In this document: positions 1-6,109 of the stretch, in pieces | Layout: every line of letters starts with the position of its first letter | Numbering within the stretch: the stretch's first letter is position 1 | Source of the DNA: Candidatus Atribacteria bacterium | GTDB lineage: Bacteria; Atribacterota; Atribacteria; Atribacterales; Atribacteraceae | Reading direction: 5' to 3' | Assembly (NCBI GenBank): GCA_026390275.1 | Contig: JAPLGF010000108.1 | Span: 1-9,183, forward strand | Length of the DNA stretch: 9,183 bases | Translations under genes and position numbers: made by a program | Notes under the pieces: generated by a model | What the model was told of the DNA's origin: nothing | The model's input: only the letters and a program-made list of their open reading frames with translations | Databases searched by the model: none

Positions 1-2
1 GG

Positions 3-431
3 AAGAAGATCGACCTCTCCCGTTACGTGACCAAAACGATTGGGCTTCCGACGTTACATGATATCATGCAGGAACTGGCCAAACCCGGTCGAGATCCCCG
101 TCAGCAATTGGAAGTGATTTCCTTTGCTGATGGAATTGAAAAAATGGAAGATATAAAGGCGGGGATGATTCTTCCGGGTATAGTTACCAATATCACCGCT
201 TTTGGAATATTCGTCGATATTGGTGTTCACCAGGATGGGCTGGTACACGTGAGTGAGCTTTCAGATCGTTATGTGAAAAATCCCGCGAATGTGGTGAAAG
301 TCCACCAGAAGGTGCAGGTGGCAGTCCTGGCTGTGGATCTGGATCGGAAAAGGATCTCGCTTACCATGAAAATTCATCCAGGCTCGGTCAAACCCGGAGA
401 ACAAGAACTGGATAAACACCTGCTTGCTTGA
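3..431 (+). CDS. tex: Tex family RNA-binding transcription accessory protein, C-terminal part (5' end outside window)
   Basis: The open frame is already running at the left edge (codons from base 3) and stops with TGA at 429-431, so only the last 142 codons are present. The visible part begins in the helix-hairpin-helix/linker region typical of Tex (RYVTKTIGLPTL, then ELAKPGRDPR). It continues into a complete S1 RNA-binding domain from GMILPGIVTNITAFG through VDIGVHQDGLVHVSELSD to DLDRKRISLTMK. This order and wording are characteristic of Tex/YhgF proteins of about 700-780 residues, which are cytoplasmic nucleic-acid-binding proteins linked to transcription and RNA metabolism. The internal ATG at base 27 is not the real start, because the family sequence continues upstream of it. 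The gene is probably unrelated in function to the transport genes downstream. Identification is firm; the length and start cannot be seen. Confidence 0.93.
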   Translation, partial: KKIDLSRYVTKTIGLPTLHDIMQELAKPGRDPRQQLEVISFADGIEKMEDIKAGMILPGIVTNITAFGIFVDIGVHQDGLVHVSELSDRYVKNPANVVKVHQKVQVAVLAVDLDRKRISLTMKIHPGSVKPGEQELDKHLLA

Positions 432-476
432 GTTCTACCTACCCTGAAAATACGTTGAAAAGAGGGGCAGAAACGA

Positions 477-1685
477 ATGACCACACCTTCATCCAAGACG
501 AATATGCTGTTCAATGTCATCTCTTATCTCGGGATGTTTTCCGTAGGAATGACCTTGGGATCCTTGGGGTCAATCCTGGTTCCTATTTCTCATACATTTC
601 ATCTCCGAATGGCGCAGGTCAGTTTCCCGGTGGTTTTTAATTCCTCAGGTTTTTTAGTGGGAACCCTCATCATTTCCTTTGCCTGGCGTATGACCCGGGC
701 TCGTTCCTTTCTCACCATCTTTTCTATAATCAATGCCATCTGTATGCTGATGGTTTTTTTCTGGCATACCAATTTCACCCTTATTCTCACCTTTCTTTTC
801 ATCTCCGGAATGGCCGGAGCGGTGATCCATTCCGGACTGGATTCTCTCTTCGCCGAGTTGTATCCCCATGACCGTTCCCGGGCCCTCAACTTTCTCCATG
901 TTTTTTTTGGATTGGGAGCCTTCACTGGACCGTTCATCATCGGGACCGCGCTGGCGTTATCTGCTCCCTGGTATTTAGCTTTTCTTTTTATGGGTTTGCT
1001 TTGTATTCCCTGGCCTTTTTTGTTTGTTCGACGTTCGTTGTACCATAGAATCCATGCCCTCTATGCTTCCCGATTGTCTGATATCCGTCCCCGGGCAGGC
1101 TCTCTCTGGTCTCATCCGATTTTTTGGGTGGTATTCGCCACCATCTTTATTTATGTGGGGACCGAAGGATGCCTGACTTCCTGGTCAGGTGTTTTTCTCA
1201 ACCGGGTCCGCGGTTTATCCGCTTCCTTTGCCAGTTACAGTGTCGCTCTAATCTGGATGATGATCGTCGTCGGACGACTCATTTTTTCCCACATCATCAG
1301 ACCGAAAACCCTTTCGCTTTTCCTGATCATCGCCTCGCTGGGAAACGTGGTCGGTACCTGTTTATTCTTTATGATCAAGAGTACCTACCCGGAAATGTTT
1401 TTGATCGGATTGGCCGGTCTCAATCTCTCCTTCATGTATCCCGGATTGATTGCCCTGGGAGGTGATCTTTTTCCTGATCTCATCGGAATGGTCATCGGTA
1501 CCTTAGCGGCCAGTGGAACAATGGGATCGATCTTCTTTCCCTGGATTTTGGGACCGCTGGCGGAACGGATGAGTTTAGCCCGGAGTGTCTTTATCGTTCC
1601 CTTTTTAGCCCTCTTCACTGCCATCCTCCTGATTTTCGTCTATCAGTACCAGAAAAAAGAAGCGGAAAAACACCCTGGAAAATGA
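477..1685 (+). CDS. MFS transporter, FHS (FucP-like sugar carrier) type
   Basis: This is a 402-residue, very hydrophobic protein with about 12 predicted membrane segments, the usual size for a major facilitator carrier in the inner membrane. The stretch GLDSLFAELYP followed by NFLHVFFGLGAFTGP (about residues 120-155) resembles the conserved TM4-TM5 region of the FHS subfamily (FucP/GlcP-like H+-sugar symporters), and YVGTEGCLTSW near residue 220 resembles the start of the second half. The C-terminus is a short charged tail (QKKEAEKHPGK). The ATG at 477 is preceded by AGAGGGG at about 8 bases. The gene follows tex by 45 bp with no evident promoter or terminator between them, so it may be read through from upstream. 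The substrate is not determined; a sugar or sugar-like compound is the family expectation. General MFS assignment is very likely, FHS membership likely. Confidence 0.85.
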   Translation: MTTPSSKTNMLFNVISYLGMFSVGMTLGSLGSILVPISHTFHLRMAQVSFPVVFNSSGFLVGTLIISFAWRMTRARSFLTIFSIINAICMLMVFFWHTNFTLILTFLFISGMAGAVIHSGLDSLFAELYPHDRSRALNFLHVFFGLGAFTGPFIIGTALALSAPWYLAFLFMGLLCIPWPFLFVRRSLYHRIHALYASRLSDIRPRAGSLWSHPIFWVVFATIFIYVGTEGCLTSWSGVFLNRVRGLSASFASYSVALIWMMIVVGRLIFSHIIRPKTLSLFLIIASLGNVVGTCLFFMIKSTYPEMFLIGLAGLNLSFMYPGLIALGGDLFPDLIGMVIGTLAASGTMGSIFFPWILGPLAERMSLARSVFIVPFLALFTAILLIFVYQYQKKEAEKHPGK

Positions 1686-1693
1686 TGTGAATA

Positions 1694-1788
1694 GACCGCC
1701 ATACCAGTACGCGAGTAACATCAGAAGAGTGAAGTCACTTATGTGGACATAAGATGAGAAAACCGGGTGCTGGTATCGGCTGCCGGTC
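1694..1788. repeat. Long imperfect inverted repeat / candidate structured RNA in the gap after the MFS gene
   Basis: The gap 1686-1981 has no convincing gene. Its first part can fold into a long hairpin. Bases 1694-1697 (GACC) pair with 1785-1788 (GGTC), 1698-1700 (GCC) with 1778-1780 (GGC), and 1701-1710 (ATACCAGTAC) with 1767-1776 (GTGCTGGTAT). That is 17 pairs with one G-U, one single-base bulge (1777) and one four-base bulge (1781-1784). The enclosed 56 bases hold a smaller palindrome at 1738-1753. No known riboswitch or RNA family was recognised. It could be a structured transcript, the 3' end of the MFS message, or a small foldback or intergenic repeat. The pairing is seen directly; any function is inferred. 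Confidence 0.5.
1738..1753. promoter_or_regulatory. Perfect 16-bp palindrome, possible regulator-binding site
   Basis: CTTATGTGGACATAAG is a perfect inverted repeat (arms of 7 with GG/CC centre; 6-bp stem with a TGGA loop if read as RNA). The GT-N2-AC core inside symmetric flanks resembles operators of the FadR subfamily of GntR regulators, such as UxuR-type sites. A FadR-subfamily regulator is encoded at 6110-6841, which makes it a candidate partner. The site lies about 170 bp upstream of the -35 box at 1906, which is far for simple repression. A second copy was not found in the other gaps. Confidence 0.35.
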
Positions 1789-1862
1789 GAGATGACAGAA
1801 AAATCCCCAAAGATAAACCCTTATGGTTGAGCCATAGTTGTGATAAAAGTGGCGAAGTTGGG

Positions 1863-1882
1863 GGCGACGATACCACAGTCCG
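1863..1882. repeat. Third arm complementary to 1771-1784 (alternative pairing partner)
   Basis: CGATACCA at 1868-1875 is the exact reverse complement of TGGTATCG at 1771-1778, and GGC at 1863-1865 can pair with GCC at 1782-1784 across a small internal loop. The same central strand (1770-1780) is also complementary to the upstream arm 1698-1707. The two pairings are therefore mutually exclusive, as in RNA switches. Between the central and third arms lies a small hairpin, TATGG (1822-1826) with CCATA (1832-1836). No oligo-T run follows on the + strand, so a terminator function is not supported. The repeats are visible; switching is inference. Confidence 0.4.
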
Positions 1883-1905
1883 ATCATAAAAAAATCCTGA
1901 ACATG

Positions 1906-1934
1906 TTGACAGTTCAAAACATAATATATAGTAT
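1906..1934 (+). promoter_or_regulatory. Sigma70-type promoter for the nitrilase-ABC operon
   Basis: A consensus -35 box TTGACA lies at 1906-1911. A 17-bp spacer leads to TAGTAT at 1929-1934 (4 of 6 matches); TATAGT at 1927-1932 (5 of 6) is an alternative with a 15-bp spacer. The surrounding bases are strongly A/T rich. Transcription would begin near 1940, about 40 bases before the GTG start at 1982. The -10 region is overlapped by a 16-bp near-palindrome at 1920-1935 (CATAATATATAGTATG, 14 of 16 symmetric). The -35 box lies between TGAAC (1898-1902) and GTTCA (1912-1916). Both are possible operator sites. Confidence 0.6.
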
Positions 1935-1981
1935 GTATGATGTAGTATTTGATGGGAGATTTAACGGAGGGAGGGAAGTGA

Positions 1982-2779
1982 GTGGACAAGATTACAGTAG
2001 CCTGTGTCCAGTTCAAGCCTGAACTGGGGAAAACATCTCAGAATCTGGATAAAATCGCCTCGTTTTTCCAGCAAATCAAAGGGAGTGCTTGTCACGTCAT
2101 TGTTTTCCCTGAATTATGTGTTCAGGGAGTAGCTTCTCCAGAAACAATTGATTCTACTGCAGAACCAATCCCCGGAAATGCTTCCCATGTTCTTTGCGAA
2201 TTGAGTAAAACCTATGGTGTCTATTCGGTTGTTGGCATAGCAGAAAGAGAGGGGAGCAAGCTCTACAACTCTGCGATTCTCATTAATCCAGACGGAAAAA
2301 TCAACGGAATCTATCATAAGGTACACCTGTGGGACACAGAAGCGACTTACTTTTCTCATGGATCCCATTATCCGGTGTTCGATACGGAATTTGGAAAGGT
2401 GGCGATGTGGATCTGCTATGATACTCGATTTCCGGAAGTTGCGCGTTCCTATGCCCTGAAGGGTGCACGGATTGCGTTTGTTCCCACTGCCTGGTTTGCG
2501 CGGGATGTCAGTCACTGGCAATTACTCATTCGGGTCCGGGCTCTGGATAATTTCATGTATGTGTGCGGAGCAGATGAAATCGTTCAGAGCGAACTCTTCC
2601 AGGCGTCCGGATATAGCATGATTTTGGATCCGTGTGGAAAAATAATTGCTGCGGCAGAACCGATGAGGGAGACCATCATCAACGGAGAGCTTGATTTATC
2701 AAAATCTGACTCTATGCGGACCCTTATTCCTGTTCTCCGAGACCGCCAGAAACAAACCTATGGTGAGTTGATTTCATAG
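1982..2779 (+). CDS. Nitrilase superfamily (carbon-nitrogen hydrolase) protein
   Basis: This 265-residue cytoplasmic protein has the usual length and full catalytic set of the nitrilase superfamily. Glu44 lies in HVIVFPELCVQG, Lys113 in YHKVHLW, and the nucleophile Cys145 in WICYDTRFPE, with the supporting Glu120 after the lysine. Such enzymes hydrolyse non-peptide C-N bonds in amides, carbamoyl compounds or, less often, nitriles. The exact substrate cannot be read from the sequence. The GTG start at 1982 is supported by the purine-rich GGAGGGAGGG (1966-1975) just upstream and by the N-terminus (ITVACVQFKPELG), which aligns with the first strand of the family. It is the first gene after the promoter at 1906-1934 and precedes the binding protein by 103 bp in the same direction, so it probably belongs to the transport operon. 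There it may process an amide-containing substrate or intermediate (inference). Confidence 0.88.
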   Translation: MDKITVACVQFKPELGKTSQNLDKIASFFQQIKGSACHVIVFPELCVQGVASPETIDSTAEPIPGNASHVLCELSKTYGVYSVVGIAEREGSKLYNSAILINPDGKINGIYHKVHLWDTEATYFSHGSHYPVFDTEFGKVAMWICYDTRFPEVARSYALKGARIAFVPTAWFARDVSHWQLLIRVRALDNFMYVCGADEIVQSELFQASGYSMILDPCGKIIAAAEPMRETIINGELDLSKSDSMRTLIPVLRDRQKQTYGELIS

Positions 2780-2815
2780 GAACGTTAGAGAGATTTATTT
2801 TGCATTTCACAGAAT

Positions 2816-2824
2816 GGAGGTGAT
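2816..2824 (+). other. Orphan perfect Shine-Dalgarno sequence in the nitrilase-SBP gap
   Basis: GGAGGTGAT at 2816-2824 matches the anti-Shine-Dalgarno end of 16S rRNA over nine bases, yet no ATG, GTG or TTG follows at a usable distance. The nearest start is an ATG at 2850 opening a five-codon frame (MMRVI, stop 2865-2867). The binding-protein gene has its own site, GGGAGGG at about 2871-2877. The rest of the gap 2780-2882 shows no clear terminator and only a weak promoter-like string. It may be a ribosome standby site or the relic of a lost small gene. Confidence 0.35.
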
Positions 2825-2882
2825 AAACGTAGAACGGTCGCTTAAACTAATGATGCGGGTTATTTAACAGGGAGGGAAAGCA

Positions 2883-4244
2883 ATGAATAAGAAAATAGTT
2901 CTGTGTTTAGCAGTATTTCTCTTGCTGTCGATGGTGATATCCTTTTATGCCATGGCAGAGGATCAGGCGTTTCTCGATTGGTGTAAATCGATCAAAGATA
3001 AGTTTGATGGTACCACCATCAATATTGCTGCCCACACTCATCCCAGCATCGACGCCTTCCGCGAGATGACCCCCGAGTTCACCAAACTCACCGGCATTAA
3101 CGTTCGATGGGACACCATGAACGAACTCATGCTCCGGGACAAGGAAATGATGGAGTTTGCCTCCCACACTGGAGTCTACGACGTAGTAATGGTGGACTGT
3201 GTGTGGATGGGGGAATTCGCAACCAAGGGGATCATCATCAACCTCGATAAGTATATTCAGGACCCCAATTCCACTCCTGCCTGGTACGATTACGAAGGGA
3301 TTATCCCTGCCTATCGCGAAGGTCTGGCAAAATGGGATGGCAAGACCTATGCACTGGTTACGGCTGGACAAACGAATCTGTTGGGATATCGGAAAGACCT
3401 CTTTGAAAAATACGGCATTGATCCCGCCAGTATCACCTCGTACGATAAATTCATGGAATTGTGCAAATTTTTCAACGGCAAAGAGCCGGGTCTCTACGGG
3501 AATGCATTCCGAGGACAGAGGGGACACAATGTCCTCGTGACCTGGTTCACCTATCTATATCCCTTTGGAGGACGTCTCTTCGATGAAGAGGGGAAATGGA
3601 ACGTGGTTATCAATTCCGAAGACGCCATCAAGTCTTTGGAATATTTGATCCAGCTTAGCAAATACTCGCCTCCTGGCTTTGAAAACTACAACAGTGAAGA
3701 GCAATGCGCAGCCGTAGCACGCGGCGATGTTGCCTTGGCGCTGGATGTCAGTGCCTGTCCTCCGTACTATGAACCGGAAGGATCAATGGCACGAGGAAAG
3801 ATGGGCTATCTGCCTCCTCCGGCGGGACCGAAAGGGGATTTCGCTGCCAACGCTGGTTGGCTCGCTGGTATCAGCTCAGATTCCAAAAAGCAGGACGCCG
3901 CTTGGGCGTTCATGATCTATATGACCAGCCCGCAGAAAGTCAAAGATTTCCTCGCCGTGGGTGGAGACATCAACCGGACAGCAACCTTCAGCGATTCGGA
4001 AGTCCTCGCCTCGAAACCGTATGCTAAGCCGACTTTGGAAGCCCTGGGGAAAGCCTATAATCTGATCAAGGCGGGCGTACCGCACTGGAGACCGCCGATT
4101 CCTGAGTGGAGTAAGATCGGTGAAATTCTGGGTTATGAGGTCAACTCGGCACTGATTGGTGAGAAGAGTGCCAAGGATGCGTTAGACAAAGCAGCAGCCG
4201 ATATTACCGCGTTGATGAAAGAAAAAGGATACTACAACAAATAA
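2883..4244 (+). CDS. Extracellular solute-binding protein, sugar ABC transporter type (family 1)
   Basis: The 453-residue product starts with a clear signal peptide: MNKK, a hydrophobic core, then AMA before Glu26, a good signal peptidase I site. There is no lipobox cysteine at the cleavage point, so it is probably a soluble or otherwise retained exported protein rather than a lipoprotein. The mature part matches the MalE/UgpB-like family 1 pattern: TTINIAAHTHPS strand, EFTKLTGINVRW, YDVVMVDCVWMGEFATKGIIINLDKYI, GKTYALVTAGQTNLLGYRKDLFEKYGI, and a C-terminal KDALDKAAADITALMKEKGY. It would capture the substrate outside the cell and pass it to the two permeases encoded next. The ATG at 2883 follows GGGAGGG with good spacing. 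The ligand (sugar, polyol or other) is not determined. It is followed by a strong hairpin at 4262-4288. Confidence 0.93.
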   Translation: MNKKIVLCLAVFLLLSMVISFYAMAEDQAFLDWCKSIKDKFDGTTINIAAHTHPSIDAFREMTPEFTKLTGINVRWDTMNELMLRDKEMMEFASHTGVYDVVMVDCVWMGEFATKGIIINLDKYIQDPNSTPAWYDYEGIIPAYREGLAKWDGKTYALVTAGQTNLLGYRKDLFEKYGIDPASITSYDKFMELCKFFNGKEPGLYGNAFRGQRGHNVLVTWFTYLYPFGGRLFDEEGKWNVVINSEDAIKSLEYLIQLSKYSPPGFENYNSEEQCAAVARGDVALALDVSACPPYYEPEGSMARGKMGYLPPPAGPKGDFAANAGWLAGISSDSKKQDAAWAFMIYMTSPQKVKDFLAVGGDINRTATFSDSEVLASKPYAKPTLEALGKAYNLIKAGVPHWRPPIPEWSKIGEILGYEVNSALIGEKSAKDALDKAAADITALMKEKGYYNK

Positions 4245-4261
4245 AAATAGACGAGTCAACA

Positions 4262-4288
4262 CACGGGCTGGCTGATCGCCAGCCCGTG
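4262..4288 (+). terminator. Intercistronic hairpin between binding protein and permease (attenuator or mRNA-stabilising)
   Basis: CACGGGCTGGC (4262-4272), loop TGATC (4273-4277) and GCCAGCCCGTG (4278-4288) form a perfect 11-bp GC-rich stem. The following bases CTTATTGTCAT are only moderately T-rich, so it is a partial terminator at best. Such hairpins directly after ABC binding-protein genes are known to protect the upstream message and limit read-through, giving more binding protein than permease (as between malE and malF). The stem is certain; its effect is inferred. Confidence 0.75.
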
Positions 4289-4321
4289 CTTATTGTCATA
4301 GAAAACCAGGGAGAATTTGGA

Positions 4322-5218
4322 ATGGACACAATAAAAAAGGTAAAGAGGGGAAAAAGTGTCACACCCTGGATTGCTCCATCAATCATCGTGCTCCTTTTGA
4401 TAACCATTCTTCCCACTCTGTTCTTATTCTATCTGAGCTTGAATAGTTGGGAACTCGCTACTCCCTGGGATACCAGGAAATTGGTGTGGCTCAAGAATTT
4501 CATCGATGACATCAAGGATGAGCAGTTCCAAAATTCTTTAGTCGTAACGATGAAGTATGTGGTGGTGGTGGTTTTATTAGAGTTTGTATTCGGTTTGATC
4601 ATCGCTGCTTTCATCAAAGGACAGAATCCAGGAATGAGAATATTCATGATCGTAGCCTTGATCTTACCCATGACGCTCACTCCTTCCGTGGCAGGACTGA
4701 TATGGCGATCGAATTTTCATCCTGTTGCAGGTGTTGTGAACTATTTTCTCTCTTCCCTTTTTGGTCTCAAAATTAACTGGTATTCCAAGGAGTACGCTTT
4801 ACTCTCGACGATGATTGTCGATATCTGGCAATGGACGCCATTCACCTCCCTGATCCTTTTTTCCGGCATGGAGGCGGTTTCTCAGGATTGTTACGAAGCC
4901 GCCATGATTGACGGAGCCTCGTCATTTAAGGTTTTGACACGCATCACGATTCCCCTCCTCAAGCCGGTTATCCTCATCGTCCTCCTCATGCGGATCATGG
5001 ACGCCCTCAAAATGTTCGATGTGGTCTTTGTAATGACCGAGGGGGGACCGGGAAATACCACCGAGCTCCTTTCCTTGAACATCTACCGGATCGGCTTTTT
5101 CCATACGGGATACCTCGGTCGGGCGAGTTCGATAGCGGTGATTCTGCTCATTCTGGTGACGATACTGAGCCAGATTTTGATCCGGAGCTTTGGTGCTCGG
5201 GAGGAGGGTAAGGGATGA
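4322..5218 (+). CDS. ABC transporter permease, MalF/UgpA type
   Basis: This 298-residue inner-membrane protein has about six hydrophobic segments, the first at about residues 16-38. It carries the permease signature that docks to the ATPase: EAA (192-194), Gly198, and IxIP ending at Pro211, exactly the EAA-x3-G-x9-I-x-(L)P spacing. The ATG at 4322 is preferred, with AGGGAG eight bases upstream. A longer in-frame GTG at 4286 lies inside the 3' arm of the hairpin, has no ribosome-binding site, and would add 12 poorly conserved residues. The gene is the first of a permease pair and overlaps the next by four bases (ATGA), which indicates coupled translation and a heterodimeric channel. Substrate follows that of the binding protein and is unknown. 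A run of TGG repeats at about 4560-4573 only encodes valines of a membrane helix. Confidence 0.92.
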   Translation: MDTIKKVKRGKSVTPWIAPSIIVLLLITILPTLFLFYLSLNSWELATPWDTRKLVWLKNFIDDIKDEQFQNSLVVTMKYVVVVVLLEFVFGLIIAAFIKGQNPGMRIFMIVALILPMTLTPSVAGLIWRSNFHPVAGVVNYFLSSLFGLKINWYSKEYALLSTMIVDIWQWTPFTSLILFSGMEAVSQDCYEAAMIDGASSFKVLTRITIPLLKPVILIVLLMRIMDALKMFDVVFVMTEGGPGNTTELLSLNIYRIGFFHTGYLGRASSIAVILLILVTILSQILIRSFGAREEGKG

Positions 5219-6066
5219 AAGGTCTGTCTCTCGGTCCCAAAGTACGGAAGTCACTTAAAAGGAAGGTCCTTGTGGTCGTGGGTATCATCATTGCCCTCGT
5301 CTTTATTTTCCCCATCATCTGGATGGCGGAGATGTCGTTCAAGACCAAAGCACAGAACATTGCCCTTCCCCCGTTGTTTGTTTTTACGCCGACTTTCGAG
5401 AACTATTCCCAGGCGATCGACAAGTATAATTTTTTCTCCTTTTTGAAAAACAGCCTTATCGTTGTCGTCCCGACCGTCCTTCTGTCTCTCCTGGTTTCTC
5501 TTCCCGCTTCTTACGGATTCAGCCGGTTCAATTTTAAGAAGAAAAAGGACATCGCTTTTTGGATCTTGAGTCTCCGGATGGCGCCAGCCATGGCAGTGAT
5601 TTTGCCATATTTTGTCATTGGTGGCTTCCTTCGAATTTTAGATAAGCCTATAATCCTGATCGTCGCCTATCTCAGCTTTAATGTCCCGTTCGCCATTTGG
5701 ATGATGCGGAGCTTCTTTGATGAGATCCCTCTGGAAGTTGAGGAAGCAGGGATGGTGGAAGGGCTTTCGAGACTGGGAGTATTTTTAAGAATAAGCCTTC
5801 CTCTTGCTCGAGGGGGGCTTGCCGCTACTGCCATTTTGTGCACCATTCAATCCTATAATGAATTTGCTTTTGCTCTGTTTCTAACCTCGTTCAATACTCG
5901 GACCTTACCGACAGTGGTGACCCAGTTTCAATCGCATATGGGGATACTCTGGGGTCCCATGGCAGCGACCAGTTTACTCGCCACCTTCCCCATCATGATA
6001 GCGGCCATACTGGTGAGGAAGTCTCTGGTGTCAGGAATGAGCTTCGGAATGGTGAAGGGGAAATAG
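5215..6066 (+). CDS. ABC transporter permease, MalG/UgpE type
   Basis: The 283-residue membrane protein is the partner permease of the preceding gene. It has an N-terminal positively charged stretch (KVRKSLKRK) followed by the first membrane helix (VLVVVGIIIALVFIFPIIWM), then about five more. The ATPase-docking loop is EAG (177-179), Gly183, and ISLP ending at Pro196, matching the EAA-x3-G-x9-I-x-LP pattern with Gly in place of the last Ala. The ATG at 5215 overlaps the TGA stop of the upstream permease (ATGA), and GAGGAGGG lies just before it. The order binding protein, MalF-type, MalG-type is the standard layout of CUT1-like importers, but no ATPase gene follows; the next gene is a regulator after 43 bp. 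Assignment is strong, substrate unknown. Confidence 0.92.
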   Translation: MKGLSLGPKVRKSLKRKVLVVVGIIIALVFIFPIIWMAEMSFKTKAQNIALPPLFVFTPTFENYSQAIDKYNFFSFLKNSLIVVVPTVLLSLLVSLPASYGFSRFNFKKKKDIAFWILSLRMAPAMAVILPYFVIGGFLRILDKPIILIVAYLSFNVPFAIWMMRSFFDEIPLEVEEAGMVEGLSRLGVFLRISLPLARGGLAATAILCTIQSYNEFAFALFLTSFNTRTLPTVVTQFQSHMGILWGPMAATSLLATFPIMIAAILVRKSLVSGMSFGMVKGK

Positions 6067-6109
6067 CACGAGCGGGCAAGAAGATATTCCCGATGGAGAG
6101 GACAAGACA

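Noticed and set aside
1765..1784. Resemblance of GGGTGCTGGTATCGGC to the T-box antiterminator sequence
   Set aside because: The match is loose, there is no terminator hairpin with T-run and no specifier-loop architecture, and the gene downstream is not an amino-acid or tRNA-ligase gene.
1735..2016. Minus-strand 93-codon open frame across the gap before the nitrilase gene
   Set aside because: It has no recognisable domain and no ribosome site, it runs through the inverted repeats and the + strand promoter, and its composition (many Tyr, His, Phe) looks like translated non-coding DNA.
1840..2022. Plus-strand 60-codon frame overlapping the nitrilase start
   Set aside because: It spans the promoter boxes and runs into the nitrilase gene in another frame; no family resemblance and no ribosome-binding site.
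2757..2780. CCTATG...CATAGG inverted repeat at the end of the nitrilase gene as a terminator
   Set aside because: Only six pairs with a 12-base loop and no T-run follows; most of it is coding sequence.
3199..3540. Overlapping open frames inside the binding-protein, permease, MFS and dehydrogenase genes
   Set aside because: All are shadows of well-identified genes in other frames, with no domain sense or own ribosome sites.
4286..4321. GTG at 4286 as start of the first permease
   Set aside because: It lies inside the 3' arm of the strong hairpin and lacks a ribosome site; the ATG at 4322 has AGGGAG at eight bases.
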